DNA of 64,000 nucleotides from Cyclobacteriaceae bacterium (GCA_028285445.1 JANQPQ010000002.1:116102-180101); one strand, 5' to 3'. Shown: positions 45,523 to 54,487, counted from the first letter of the stretch. The notes: a model not told the origin generated them from the letters alone. Made by a program: numbers and translations.

Positions 45523-46089
45523 ATGCTCAAATCAGATCAAATCATTTCTAAAGCCAACTTATTAGCATGGAGCGAGGGGGCAGGTATAGAATTGAAAACC
45601 ATGGCTGCCTCAAAGGATCAGGTCTTCCTTGAAAATAGACAGAAATGTTATTACTACTATTTTGTCTCTACAGGATTTGTAAGACTATATTATTTAGACT
45701 TGGAAGGTAAAGAAATCACACATTGGTTTTCAGCCGAGAATACCATGTTTACTTCTCCTTTTAGTTTTTATAAAGATGAAACCAACATTTTGAACTTTCA
45801 AGCACTGGAAGAGTCTGAATTTATTCTAATAACAAAAGAACAAATTGATACCATTTGTGATCTAAATAAACAAGCTAGTCAAGCGGCTCGACGCTTACTT
45901 TCGGAATTTGCCATGCTGTTCAGTAGAAGGATTATGAGCATCAATACAGAATCAGCTGAATATCGATACCTCAAACTATTAGAAGATCATCCCTTGATCT
46001 TCCAGAAAGCAAAGCTTGCGCATATTGCTTCCTATCTTGGGATCACTCAGCAGAGCTTAAGTCGAATTAGAAAGAATTTGATGCACTAA
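45523..46089 (+). CDS. Crp/Fnr-family transcriptional regulator
   Basis: 188-residue protein. Residues about 20-110 fit a cyclic-nucleotide-binding barrel (YYYYFVSTGFVRLYYLDLEG and WFSAENTMFTSPFSFY). A helical linker leads to a short C-terminal HTH (about 160-183, AHIASYLGITQQSLSRIRKNL). The cAMP-binding phosphate-cassette residues are not clear, so the effector is unknown. It is divided from the SDR gene by 313 bp; whether it regulates it is not shown. Confidence 0.85.
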   Translation: MLKSDQIISKANLLAWSEGAGIELKTMAASKDQVFLENRQKCYYYYFVSTGFVRLYYLDLEGKEITHWFSAENTMFTSPFSFYKDETNILNFQALEESEFILITKEQIDTICDLNKQASQAARRLLSEFAMLFSRRIMSINTESAEYRYLKLLEDHPLIFQKAKLAHIASYLGITQQSLSRIRKNLMH

Positions 46090-46402
46090 AGCCATTCGGC
46101 CAAGACTACCATTCATCAACTTTGAGCAAATAACTTTTCTCTCTAGACAAAGGTTATAGGTTGCTTAGGCACCTAATATACTTCCAAACTCCATTTACTT
46201 CATTTTAAAAAGACGACCTGTCGAAATATCATCATGATGCCAGGTGTTTAGGCCAGTTTGCTTTCTGACGCTGAAAAACCAGGTAATTAAAAGAGATCTG
46301 GAAGTTCCGTCGCTTTTTACCATAGGGTAAATTTTTCCACCTCTTACACACTCAACTTTGCTTCTATAACGAACAGGTAACTAAAAAAACCTTAATACTG
46401 AA
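46090..46402. other. intergenic stretch upstream of the SDR gene
   Basis: A 313-bp gap. I see no gene, strong hairpin or repeat. CAACTTTG at about 46352 is near the -7 consensus, but no paired -33 element is convincing. Confidence 0.4.
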
Positions 46403-47182
46403 ATGAAAAAAACAGCATTAATCACAGGAGCAGCTGGTGGAATTGGCGGACAGTTCGCCAGGATACATGCCAGCAAAGGCGGCGACATCGTAGCCGTTGA
46501 TTTAAATGCCGAAGGTCTTGAATCACTCAAGACAACTTTGGAAAGTGAATATGATGTATTGGTATACACCATAGCCAAGGACTTAACTGATGTGAATGCA
46601 GCCAAGGAGATTTATGACGAATTGAAAAGCAAGGATGTTGAGGTGGACTACCTTATCAACAACGCTGGATTCGGTGGCATAGGAAATTTCCACGAGCGAT
46701 CATGGGAACAAGACCTTGCCATGATACAGGTAGATGTTGTAGCCTTAACAGGACTTACTAAATTTTTCCTGCCCGATTTCATCAAGAGAAACGAAGGGAA
46801 AATACTCAATGTCTCTTCTACCGTCAGCTTAATACCAGGCCCAGGCCAAGCCGTGTACTTTGCCAGCAAGGCTTATGTAACCTCACTAACAAGATCAATT
46901 TATGGAGAATTAAGCGATTCGGAGGTTACTATAACGGCACTATTACCTGGCCCCACTCAGACGGGATTTGGAGCACATTCAGGTATGGAAAAAACTTCTA
47001 TCTACAATAAAACTGCGAGCGCAGCTGATGTAGCTCAAGATGGTTACGATGCGATGTTGGAAGGTGAGTTGGAAATCATTTCAGGTGTTTCCGGAATGCA
47101 AAAGCTTGAATTCAAACTGGTACCCTTTGTCCCAAAGAAGAAGCTCATTGAAAAAATCAGAAAAGGACAAGAAACTAAATAA
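46403..47182 (+). CDS. short-chain dehydrogenase/reductase (SDR)
   Basis: 259 residues. The Rossmann motif is TGAAGGIGGQFARIHASKGG (about 8-25), NNAGFGG is present at about 90, the catalytic Ser lies in NVSSTVSLI, and YFASK gives the Tyr-x3-Lys pair (about 152-156). The substrate is unknown; the C-terminal KLVPFVPKKKLIEKI is atypical of ketoreductases of fatty-acid synthesis and suits a broad-range SDR. The following aldehyde dehydrogenase lies 30 bp downstream, suggesting one transcript. Confidence 0.93.
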   Translation: MKKTALITGAAGGIGGQFARIHASKGGDIVAVDLNAEGLESLKTTLESEYDVLVYTIAKDLTDVNAAKEIYDELKSKDVEVDYLINNAGFGGIGNFHERSWEQDLAMIQVDVVALTGLTKFFLPDFIKRNEGKILNVSSTVSLIPGPGQAVYFASKAYVTSLTRSIYGELSDSEVTITALLPGPTQTGFGAHSGMEKTSIYNKTASAADVAQDGYDAMLEGELEIISGVSGMQKLEFKLVPFVPKKKLIEKIRKGQETK

Positions 47183-47212
47183 ACGAATAACAAATACTTA
47201 AACATTAATAAA

Positions 47213-48607
47213 ATGAATACTCAGACTATAGAGACAATATCCGAAAAGGAAATTCAGCAATTAGTCGAAAATCAACGAAAATACTTCAATTCAAATGCAA
47301 CGCTTTCATCTGAATTTAGAATTGAGCAACTCAAAAAGTTCAAAGCCCTTTTACTAAAGCATGAAGATGAAATGCATCAGGCTATATACAATGATTTCAG
47401 TAAATCGAAATATGAGAATCAGCTAGTAGAATTCTATCCATTAATTGATGAAATCGAAGTGGCCATCAAGAATGTGAAAAAATGGATGAAGCGTAAAAGT
47501 GTTAAGACCAACTTTCTAAACTTTCCAGGAAAGAGTTATATCGTTCCGGAACCTTTGGGTGTCAGCTTAGTAATTGGTGCGTGGAATCTACCCTACAATC
47601 TATCTCTTACTCCCTTGGTAGGATCGATGGCCGCTGGTAATACAACAATCCTAAAACCTAGTGAACTCCCTGTTGAAACCAGCGCGATTATGGCCAAGAT
47701 CATTAACGAGAACTTTGACCCCAATTACATGAAAGTTGTTGAAGGAGGTATTCCGGAAACTACTGCACTGTTGAATCAAAGATTTGACAAGATCTTCTTT
47801 ACTGGTAGCCCAACAGTAGGCAAGATTGTGAATAAGGCCGCTGCTGAGAATCTGACCAACGTTACACTTGAGTTAGGAGGAAAAAACCCATCGATCTTCA
47901 CAAAAGATAGTGATTTGAAGATGAGCGTTAAGAGAATGATCTGGGCTCGCTTTGTGAATTCTGGTCAGTTCTGTATTACGGCTGATTACGCTTTGGTGCA
48001 TAAGGACATCAAAGATGAGTTTTTAAAATTGGCAGTAAAGGAGATTGAAAAGAACAATTTCTCAGTTGAGCATGACAATTATGTCCAAATAATCAACGAA
48101 CGAAACTTTGATCGAGTGGTAGGTTTGATAGATCAAGACAAAGTTTACTATGGAGGAACTTACAATCGGGAAAAGCGGATCATTGATCCGACCATTCTCA
48201 ATAATGTTACTTTGGATGATGCAGTTATGCAAGAGGAGATATTCGGCCCGGTATTGCCAGTTATCGAATATGAAACGCTAGATCAGGCTTTTGAAATTAT
48301 CAAAAGCTTTGAAAAACCATTAGCGGCATACCTGTTTTCTAATAGCAGCTCCGAAAAGGACAGATTCCTAAGTGAAATTCCATTTGGAAATGGTGCCATT
48401 AATGATTGTGTTATGCAGATTTCAAATCCAAACATTCCTTTCGGAGGAGTGGGAAATAGTGGAATGGGACGCTATCATGGAAAATATAGCTTTGAGTGTT
48501 TCTCAAATTTCAAAGGCATTCTTGATAAGCCTACCTCACTTGAGACTAATCTGAAATACTACGGATATAGTGAGAAGAGAATGAAGATTATGCAAAAGTT
48601 GAGTTAA
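47213..48607 (+). CDS. NAD(P)-dependent aldehyde dehydrogenase
   Basis: 464-residue class-3-like aldehyde dehydrogenase, similar in layout to fatty/coniferyl aldehyde dehydrogenases. Catalytic Glu lies in TLELGGKNPSIF (about 222), catalytic Cys in NSGQFCITADY (about 254), and the nucleotide-binding loop is FFTGSPTVGKIV. The C-terminal FGNGAINDCVMQI and FGGVGNSGMGRYHGKYSFE are family marks. It sits 30 bp after the SDR and 12 bp before the DUF2798 gene. It probably acts after the SDR in oxidising an alcohol-derived aldehyde, though the substrate is open. Confidence 0.95.
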   Translation: MNTQTIETISEKEIQQLVENQRKYFNSNATLSSEFRIEQLKKFKALLLKHEDEMHQAIYNDFSKSKYENQLVEFYPLIDEIEVAIKNVKKWMKRKSVKTNFLNFPGKSYIVPEPLGVSLVIGAWNLPYNLSLTPLVGSMAAGNTTILKPSELPVETSAIMAKIINENFDPNYMKVVEGGIPETTALLNQRFDKIFFTGSPTVGKIVNKAAAENLTNVTLELGGKNPSIFTKDSDLKMSVKRMIWARFVNSGQFCITADYALVHKDIKDEFLKLAVKEIEKNNFSVEHDNYVQIINERNFDRVVGLIDQDKVYYGGTYNREKRIIDPTILNNVTLDDAVMQEEIFGPVLPVIEYETLDQAFEIIKSFEKPLAAYLFSNSSSEKDRFLSEIPFGNGAINDCVMQISNPNIPFGGVGNSGMGRYHGKYSFECFSNFKGILDKPTSLETNLKYYGYSEKRMKIMQKLS

Positions 48608-48619
48608 GGAAGTGTCAGT

Positions 48620-48853
48620 ATGAAGGAAGATGTTAAATCAGAAGCGAGGAAGGAAAAAGTTGTATTTGCCATTATCATGGGATTGATTACAACTGGAATT
48701 ATTTCATTTTCCCTTATCGCCATCAACATAGGCTTCAGCAATTCATTCTTAAGAGTATGGCTAAAATCTTGGGTTTTAGCCTACTTTTTCGTGATCCCAG
48801 CGATACTTTTCATAGCACCACTTATCGAAAGACTGGTCAAAAGAATGATTTGA
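48620..48853 (+). CDS. DUF2798 membrane protein
   Basis: 77 residues, two membrane helices (about 14-36 and 47-68), with the family features FAIIMGLITTGIISFSLIA and LRVWLKSWVLAYFFVIPAILF. Function unknown; commonly found beside oxidoreductase genes. It closes the SDR-ALDH operon. Confidence 0.83.
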   Translation: MKEDVKSEARKEKVVFAIIMGLITTGIISFSLIAINIGFSNSFLRVWLKSWVLAYFFVIPAILFIAPLIERLVKRMI

Positions 48854-48920
48854 ATTCAGTGGCTTCTCATCTCAATAATAGCCACTACTGATATGTCCAT
48901 TGGTGAGTTCCGATTAACTA

Positions 48921-48976
48921 GGACTATTAGTCCGAAGACTCGGGCGCACGTGTTGCAAACGCGCGCGAGCTGTTGG
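48921..48976. repeat. REP-like palindrome C
   Basis: GGACTATTAGTCCGAAGACT leads into CGGGCGCACGTGTTGCAAAC and GCGCGCGAGCTGTTGG. The left part is the hairpin GGACT-att-AGTCC. The element is directly followed by repeat J. Confidence 0.7.
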
Positions 48977-49055
48977 TTTAGTACCCTACCCTTCTGTTCG
49001 CTGGAGCCAATGCCAAATATTTGTCACTCGGCTTCAGCCGAGCGACTGTTTGGGG
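48977..49055. repeat. partial copy of the 197-bp element (J)
   Basis: ACCCTTCTGTTCGCTGGAGC and CTCGGCTTCAGCCGAGCGAC match the left half of the 197-bp elements at 43808 and 61529. The hairpin CTCGGCT-TC-AGCCGAG is perfect. The element overlaps the truncated end of a thioredoxin-like gene on the minus strand. Confidence 0.7.
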
Positions 49056-49207
49056 TTTACACCTGCGGCTTCAGCTTCAGGAATACGATTACGATCTTCA
49101 CCGATATGTACCACTTCCACATTGTCCGCCCCGATAAGGTTAACGATATCCTGCTCAGCACTTACGCATACTGAACATCCGGCATGATAAAAAACTGACT
49201 TTTCCAT
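49034..49207 (-). pseudogene. truncated small thioredoxin/glutaredoxin-like gene
   Basis: The frame starts at an ATG at 49207 and reads MEKSVFYHAGCSVCVSAEQD then IVNLIGADNVEVVHIGEDRN and RIPEAEAAGVNPKQSLG. The first part is a recognisable FYHAGCxVCxSAEQ small redox protein family, normally about 75-80 residues and continuing ...AGVKSVPALV after the AEAAGV stretch. Here it runs into the REP-like element J and stops after 57 residues, so the cis-Pro half is lost. The CSVC site remains. Probably non-functional. Confidence 0.7.
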
Positions 49208-49354
49208 TGTTTATAGATTTTAAAGTTATGCAGCACTATTGCTGGTGCAAATACCCGAGTCTCTGAACCGACATCAAATTTTCTTATCTAGAACATCAAC
49301 TTTATTCATGGTGGCGGGTGGCGAAATGTCCTTACTAACAGTATACTTTGTGGT

Positions 49355-49672
49355 ATGAAGACTGACACCCGTGTGCACATAGCTATTAATGTGGCAAATT
49401 TTGAGCATGGAAGAAAATTCTATAGTGACCTCCTGGGGCACCCGCCCAACAGGGTTGCAGAAGATCAGCTAGATTGGATTCTTAATAACCCACCTATTCA
49501 TCTTTCCATTTACTCCAACCGAACATATAAACTCGGCGTTGAGCACATTGGGTTCGATATGAGTACAGCAGAACTTGCAGAGTTTAGAGATAGAACTGCT
49601 TTACAGGGCTCAGCAATAAATGACCCTGATGGACTAAAAATTGAATTCTATACGTCGGAATTTAGCCAGTAG
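49355..49672 (+). CDS. compact VOC (glyoxalase/ArsI-like) protein
   Basis: 105 residues resembling the VOC half of ArsI/CadI: HIAINVANFEHGRKFYSDLL, then WILNNPPIHLSIY and KLGVEHIGFDM, ending DPDGLKIEFYTSEF. Candidate metal ligands are in the HIAIN (H), EHIGF (H) and IEFY (E) motifs. The loop that in ArsI carries the arsenic-binding Cys pair is missing, and the protein has no cysteine at all. So it is not an obvious C-As lyase. It precedes the LysR gene by 60 bp. Confidence 0.72.
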   Translation: MKTDTRVHIAINVANFEHGRKFYSDLLGHPPNRVAEDQLDWILNNPPIHLSIYSNRTYKLGVEHIGFDMSTAELAEFRDRTALQGSAINDPDGLKIEFYTSEFSQ

Positions 49673-49732
49673 CCGTTGCTTTGCTGGTTAGTTCTGTTTG
49701 TCGCAAATTTTTCTCTAAGTTGGTAGGTGATA

Positions 49733-50629
49733 ATGCATTTGGAACTAAAATACTTTAAGCTGGTGGCGGTGGTTGCAAAAGAGGGAAGTTTGGCAAAGGC
49801 CTCAGAGAAACTGTTTTTGACACAACCAGCTTTAAGTCATCAGCTAAAGGAAATAGAGACCCAGTTAGGTACGAAAGTATTTAACAGAATAAACAGAAAG
49901 CTGATCTTGACAGAGGCCGGGGAAATGATGCTGTCTTATTCGAAGAGAATATTGGGGGAAGTAGATGGGTTTACTGAAGAAATTGAAACTCGGCTGAAAG
50001 GAGAAGTTGGCACAATAAGACTAACCGCTGAAAGCAACACCTGTTTCCATTGGTTGCCGAAGATTTTGAGGGAACATCAGCGGGAATACCCCAATGTAGA
50101 ATTCAGGCTAAAATCACCTAGCACTAAGCCTGCCGATGAGCTGCTTCTTGATGGCCAAGTGGATGTGGCCATAGTTTGCAGGAAGAGTAGGGATAAGAAT
50201 ATTGCCTACGCCGATTTGTTTACAGATGACGTGGTGGCACTTGTTCCGGCAGGGCATCCCCTGGCAATCCGCAAGTTTCTAACCGCTGATGACTTCAGGC
50301 ACATCACCTATATTACCCATTCAGAGCATCTGAAGAGAAGTACTTTTTATGAACAGTTTCTAAAGCCTAAACAAGTAACTCCAAAAAAAGTACTGTATAT
50401 ACAACTGACAGAAACTGTACTGGATATGGTTAAGGAGGGTTTAGGAATAGCAGTGATGGCAAGATGGCTGGTGAAACCTTATATTGATACTACAGAAATT
50501 TCTCAAGTAAGGCTTGGAAAGGCAGGACTGAAAAGGAAGTGGTATATCGCCTCACTTAAGACGGAAACGACATCCAAGCCGCTGGAAAGCTTTATTGAAA
50601 AAGTGCAGATGATGGAGTTGAATAGCTAG
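49733..50629 (+). CDS. LysR-family transcriptional regulator
   Basis: 298 residues from the ATG at 49733. HTH: KYFKLVAVVAKEGSLAKASEKLFLTQPALSHQLKEIETQLG, with FNRINRKLILTEAG after it. The C-terminal effector domain (about 90-298) starts GTIRLTAESNTCFHWLPK. The gene may control the VOC gene just before it, or act elsewhere. Its stop abuts the convergent HAD gene with no gap. Confidence 0.92.
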   Translation: MHLELKYFKLVAVVAKEGSLAKASEKLFLTQPALSHQLKEIETQLGTKVFNRINRKLILTEAGEMMLSYSKRILGEVDGFTEEIETRLKGEVGTIRLTAESNTCFHWLPKILREHQREYPNVEFRLKSPSTKPADELLLDGQVDVAIVCRKSRDKNIAYADLFTDDVVALVPAGHPLAIRKFLTADDFRHITYITHSEHLKRSTFYEQFLKPKQVTPKKVLYIQLTETVLDMVKEGLGIAVMARWLVKPYIDTTEISQVRLGKAGLKRKWYIASLKTETTSKPLESFIEKVQMMELNS

Positions 50630-51295
50630 TCATTCAACTAACGCAAGCACCTCTTTAATCTCATAAAGGATAAAATCAGGGTGGGCATTAGTTAGCTTGT
50701 CTTCGGGTTGGGTACCGGATAGCACTACTGCTGTTTTAACCTGGGCATTCTTGCCTTCCTGTATATCTGCAACCGTATCTCCTACTTTGAGGAAAGCCGT
50801 TCCTCCTTGTAATTGCAGCGCATTGATCATGTCGAATATCATGGCTGGGTGCGGCCTTGTTTTTCCAAGGTCGGCTGCCACACCGGTATAATCAAAGGAT
50901 TCCTTTCTCCAGCGCAGGTGGTGTAACAAGTTGTAAAATACATCTGGTGGCAGACCCGTTCCGATGCCTACTTTAATTCCATGAGACCCTAAAGTTTCGA
51001 AAACTTCCTCTACCCCTGGCATGGGCTCAAAGTTGCCCAGGCATTCATTGATAGTACGCTTAAAATGTCCAAAGATAGGTTTTGCCTTCTGCACCGGTTG
51101 GCCAATACTCTCTAAAATTTTATTAATCATCTCAATTTTATCCTTGCCTCTATGTTGATCAATAACTGACTTATCTACCACTACACCATTGCCCTCAAGA
51201 GCATATTGCATGCAAAGGGTAACTGTTCCCGGTACTTTCTCCATAACCGTGGTGCCAATCATGTCGAACAAAACTGCTTCTATTTTCAATGCCAT
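50630..51295 (-). CDS. HAD-superfamily phosphonatase-like hydrolase
   Basis: 221 residues. Motif I is VLFDMIGTTVME (nucleophile Asp-x-x-Gly-Thr), the motif for the second half is GIGTGLPPDVF, and KVGDTVADIQEGKNA is motif IV. The insertion cap fits the phosphonatase-like group. Substrate unknown; phosphonoacetaldehyde is possible but no phosphonate genes are near. It shares a strand with the HIT and aminotransferase genes, separated by 4 bp from the former. Confidence 0.87.
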   Translation of the reverse strand: MALKIEAVLFDMIGTTVMEKVPGTVTLCMQYALEGNGVVVDKSVIDQHRGKDKIEMINKILESIGQPVQKAKPIFGHFKRTINECLGNFEPMPGVEEVFETLGSHGIKVGIGTGLPPDVFYNLLHHLRWRKESFDYTGVAADLGKTRPHPAMIFDMINALQLQGGTAFLKVGDTVADIQEGKNAQVKTAVVLSGTQPEDKLTNAHPDFILYEIKEVLALVE

Positions 51296-51299
51296 GTGG

Positions 51300-51779
51300 T
51301 TAAAGTTTCCAATTCGCGTCAGAGAATTCGCTTTGTCTGAGTTTGTTTTCGATTTCTTCCTTGATGCCGTTAATATCTTCTTGAGTTAGTGGTTGGAGAG
51401 CCAAGTAGTGGTCTGGATAGTCATCTCTGTGTGGGAAGTAACAGGCCTCTCCGTATTGCTGAATTTTGGCACTCTTGGCTCTTCCGTACAGGTGAAAGTG
51501 TTGGTATGGCCCTTCTTCCTTGAAGACCCCCCAATTACCATTATCCTGATAGTTTATGCGCCCGATGTCAACTCCGTTCCTATTGAGTGCAATTGACATA
51601 GCGTCCCCGACCACAACTAGCAACCTTGTGAGCTCAATTGCCTGGCTTGGCGTTAGCTGCTGGAGGTCCCTGATACGAGTCTTCGGATTGATGACTATGT
51701 GGCCACCATCCTCTCGATCTACAAGAGGATTATCTACTGCTTCCACAGTAAAGCTCTTTGAGATATATATTATCGCCAT
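51300..51779 (-). CDS. HIT-family (histidine-triad-like) protein
   Basis: 159 residues with the HIT pattern: DGGHIVINPKTRIRDLQQLT in the first half and GPYQHFHLYGRA, which contains an H-x-H motif but has Gln at the first triad position and Tyr/Gly at the third. HIT proteins hydrolyse nucleotide phosphoramidates or related compounds; the altered triad lowers confidence in activity. It overlaps the aminotransferase stop by 10 bp. Confidence 0.8.
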   Translation of the reverse strand: MAIIYISKSFTVEAVDNPLVDREDGGHIVINPKTRIRDLQQLTPSQAIELTRLLVVVGDAMSIALNRNGVDIGRINYQDNGNWGVFKEEGPYQHFHLYGRAKSAKIQQYGEACYFPHRDDYPDHYLALQPLTQEDINGIKEEIENKLRQSEFSDANWKL

Positions 51780-53032
51780 TTTTCTTGGTTTTCGTTTAGT
51801 GCACTTATCCTATTCTTATTGGGTGATTCTGTTGTCAACGTGAGCTTCTCCAGAGCTCTCTTTATTCTGATCATCGCGGCTGTGATTACTTCAGCTGAAG
51901 AGGCGTAGGATATTCTTATGCAATTGTCATCTCCGAAAGCTCTACCCGGAACGACAGATACATGGGCCTCACTGAGCAGGTAGTCGCACATATCTTGTGA
52001 GTTGCGTATCTCTGCCAATGCGTGTAGTCCATAGTAGCTACTGACATCGGGAAAAACGTAGAATGCCCCTTGTGGCTTACTGATTTCTACTCCCTCGATA
52101 GCTGTCAGCAGCGACAAAATCAGGTCCCTTCTCTCCTTGTATTCTTTCACCATGTAGTCAATCGCTCCCGACTGGTGAGACAAAGCCGCCAGCGCTGCTC
52201 TTTGTGCTATGGAGCAGTTAGCCGAAGAAAGATGGCTTTGCAGCTTTGTTACCTGTCGGGCTATTTGACCAGGGGCACAGAGAAAGCCCACCCGCCACCC
52301 CGTCATTGCAAAGCTTTTGCTGAAGCCATTGATGGTAATGGTTCTATCAAACATACCAGGCAAAGAAGCAAAGCAGGTTCGTTCTTGCGTATAGTTGATA
52401 TGCTCATAAATTTCGTCGGCGACTACAATCAGATTGGGATGCCTGGATACAAGGTTGGCTATTTGCCGGAGCTCAGCGTTTGAATAAACTAAGCCGGTAG
52501 GGTTGCAGGGGGAAGAAAAAACAATGGCTCTTGTTTTTGGGGTAATGGCTTTTTCAATCAGCCCAACCTCGATCTTAAAGCCATTTTCCAGTTTTCCTTT
52601 AATCACCACTGGATTTCCCCCTGCAATCTTAACCTGCGCAAAATGACTCACCCAGTAGGGTGCCAATACAATAACTTCGTCGCCTTCATCAAGAACAGCG
52701 AGCATTAGGTTAGACAGCGCCTGCTTAGCTCCGTTAGTGACTACTACATTTTCAGGTTGGTAGTTGAGGTTATACTCGGATAGGTACTTATTGGCTATGG
52801 CTTGTCTTAGGTCCAAATAGCCTGCGGAAGGAGGATAGCTAAAGAACTTTCCCGAGTCGATGGTTTCTTTAGCTGCCGAGGCTATGAATTCCGGTGTTGG
52901 GAAATCCGGCTCACCTTGCGATAAGCTCAATACATCTTTGCCGGAGGTTCTCAGTTCTTCAGCCTTGGCCGTCATGCCTGAAGTTGCAGAAGGCTCGATA
53001 GATGCCACTCTTGATGAAAACTTGATATCCAT
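51770..53032 (-). CDS. class I/II aminotransferase (aspartate/aromatic type)
   Basis: I start at the ATG at 53032 (MDIKFSSRVASIEPSATSGM), the usual N-terminus; a longer reading adds 17 residues. The 420-residue enzyme has LSLSQGEPDFPTPEFI, the PLP-binding Lys in SKSFAMTGWRVGF (about 240) and SSPCNPTGLVYSN. It fits the subgroup Ib aspartate aminotransferase family. The last ten bases overlap the HIT gene. No obvious amino-acid pathway neighbours. Confidence 0.93.
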   Translation of the reverse strand: MDIKFSSRVASIEPSATSGMTAKAEELRTSGKDVLSLSQGEPDFPTPEFIASAAKETIDSGKFFSYPPSAGYLDLRQAIANKYLSEYNLNYQPENVVVTNGAKQALSNLMLAVLDEGDEVIVLAPYWVSHFAQVKIAGGNPVVIKGKLENGFKIEVGLIEKAITPKTRAIVFSSPCNPTGLVYSNAELRQIANLVSRHPNLIVVADEIYEHINYTQERTCFASLPGMFDRTITINGFSKSFAMTGWRVGFLCAPGQIARQVTKLQSHLSSANCSIAQRAALAALSHQSGAIDYMVKEYKERRDLILSLLTAIEGVEISKPQGAFYVFPDVSSYYGLHALAEIRNSQDMCDYLLSEAHVSVVPGRAFGDDNCIRISYASSAEVITAAMIRIKRALEKLTLTTESPNKNRISALNENQEKWR

Positions 53033-53266
53033 TCCTAATTGTCTGGGACGAATCAAGTACCAAACATAGCTGCATGCTATCAATGTGCATGAACAAAAGT
53101 TTTTATGGATTACATAAGGAATTGTAATGCTGCGCGATTTTGTGGGTTGTAATGGCTAAAAATGCAGGTTATGATTTACCAGGGTCGAGCGAAGAAAAGT
53201 CTTATCTATTCTATAAATGGATTTCATGGCGCTGGCTTGGTTGCCTTATCTGGCCGCAATTGATTT

Positions 53267-54160
53267 GTGGCTATGGATACTACCCCATTTATTTTAATCC
53301 TGGTCTCGTGTGTTGCTCATGCCTATTGGAATTACCTCTTAAAGTCATCGCGGAATAAGCATGCATTTACGATGATTAGTAAGCTTGGAGAAGTCTTCAT
53401 TTTCCTGGTTCCTGCACTGTATTTTATCAGCAGTATCAAGTTTCAACTGGACTATGTCATTTTTATAGTTGTAGCTTCCTTGCTGGGCTTTCTCAATTAC
53501 GTGTTTCTGACGAAGGCCTATCGCTATGGAGATTTCTCTCTGGTCTACCCCATTTCCCGGTCGGGCGTGCTCTTCCTTCCCTTGCTTACCTACCTTTTTA
53601 TTGACGAGAGAATTAATGCCTCTGGCCTTGTAGCGATTGTACTTATAGTGACTGGAGTGTTGGTGATGCACCTGGGCTCTTTTGATAGAAGAGGCCTGCT
53701 TGGTTTCTTGCAAGGAATAAAAAATGTTGGAAGTATCTATGCGGTGCTGGCAGCCCTGGCCATGGCCGGATATACCATCTGGGACAAGGTATCTGTTTCC
53801 ATAGTACACCCGTTTGTTTACTACTATCTCTACAATTCCCTGGTAGCCATCTTATATACTGTTTTCGTATTGGCGAAATACCGCAAACTGAAAACGGTAT
53901 TTAAGGAGACAAAGCTAGAGTGGCGAGCAACCAGATTTAGATCCATACTCGCTGGCTTCCTCAATACCTCTTCTTATATGTTGGTGCTCCTTGCCCTAAT
54001 TGAGAGTAAGGCCTCTTACATTGGCGCATTACGACTACTAAGCATAGTGCTAGGAGTGTTCTTCGCCTACAAACTGCTTGGTGAAAGATTGTCTGCGGCG
54101 AAAATAGTAGGCATCCTGTTGGCAATAACAGGTGGTTGCTTAGTATTCTGGATGGGCTGA
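53267..54160 (+). CDS. EamA/DMT-family transporter
   Basis: 297 residues with about ten hydrophobic helices in two EamA repeats: LILVSCVAHAYWNYLLKSS and VYPISRSGVLFLPLLTYLF in the first half, MAGYTIWDKVSVSIVHPF and GALRLLSIVLGVFFAYKLLGERLSAAKIVGILLAITG in the second. It probably exports a metabolite; substrate unknown. The stop is close to the left 190-bp repeat. Confidence 0.9.
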   Translation: MAMDTTPFILILVSCVAHAYWNYLLKSSRNKHAFTMISKLGEVFIFLVPALYFISSIKFQLDYVIFIVVASLLGFLNYVFLTKAYRYGDFSLVYPISRSGVLFLPLLTYLFIDERINASGLVAIVLIVTGVLVMHLGSFDRRGLLGFLQGIKNVGSIYAVLAALAMAGYTIWDKVSVSIVHPFVYYYLYNSLVAILYTVFVLAKYRKLKTVFKETKLEWRATRFRSILAGFLNTSSYMLVLLALIESKASYIGALRLLSIVLGVFFAYKLLGERLSAAKIVGILLAITGGCLVFWMG

Positions 54161-54168
54161 TTTGCATG

Positions 54169-54358
54169 ACCAGAAAAGTGTGCCAAAGTTGATATTATGA
54201 AGGGACGGTAAGCGGCTTTCTTACTGAAACGGGGCAATTATTCTACCGAATCGGGCGATAGCGTAGGTGAAGCTGGCAGGTTTTGAGCCCTTAAGAAATA
54301 AGCGAAATTTGGGCCCTGTACAGATTCGTGCAACAAGTATGCGGTTGTGGACATTTTT
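54169..54358. repeat. 190-bp direct repeat, left copy
   Basis: About 85-87% identical by eye to 55564-55753, same strand, same length. It starts ACCAGAAAAGTGTGCCAA and ends GTGGACATTTTT. The most conserved segment is ATTCTACCGAATCGGGCGAT and the GGGCCCTGTACAGATTCGTG region. Short minus-strand frames in it (38 and 43 codons) change freely between copies, so it is probably not coding. Copy 2 lies after the intervening secreted-protein gene. Confidence 0.85.
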
Positions 54359-54452
54359 AAGGGGACGGGACCGGTGGTGTGTCATCCCGAGCCTGCCGAG
54401 GGATCTTGTTTGATAAGTAGAAACGTCCAGCACGTTGGTATTGTAGAGAATA

Positions 54453-54487
54453 GTCGTCACTCGCGTGGACGCGAGCGACTGCGATGG
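54453..54487. repeat. REP-like hairpin F
   Basis: GTCGTCACTCGCGTGGACGC then GAGCGACTGCGATGG: hairpin CTCGCGT-GG-ACGCGAG with the shared tail GCGACTGCGATGG. Preceded by the dispersed 25-base GTCATCCCGAGCCTGCCGAG motif near 54382. It ends 20 bp from the stop of the adjacent minus-strand gene. Confidence 0.8.

Noticed and set aside
53140..53358. Plus-strand open frame overlapping the start of the EamA gene
   Set aside because: It is out of frame with the transporter, has no family and overlaps a clear EamA start at 53267.
54169..54358. Minus-strand short frames of 38 and 43 codons in the 190-bp repeat
   Set aside because: Both copies vary in many codons of both frames with no sign of conserved protein, so the element is better seen as non-coding.
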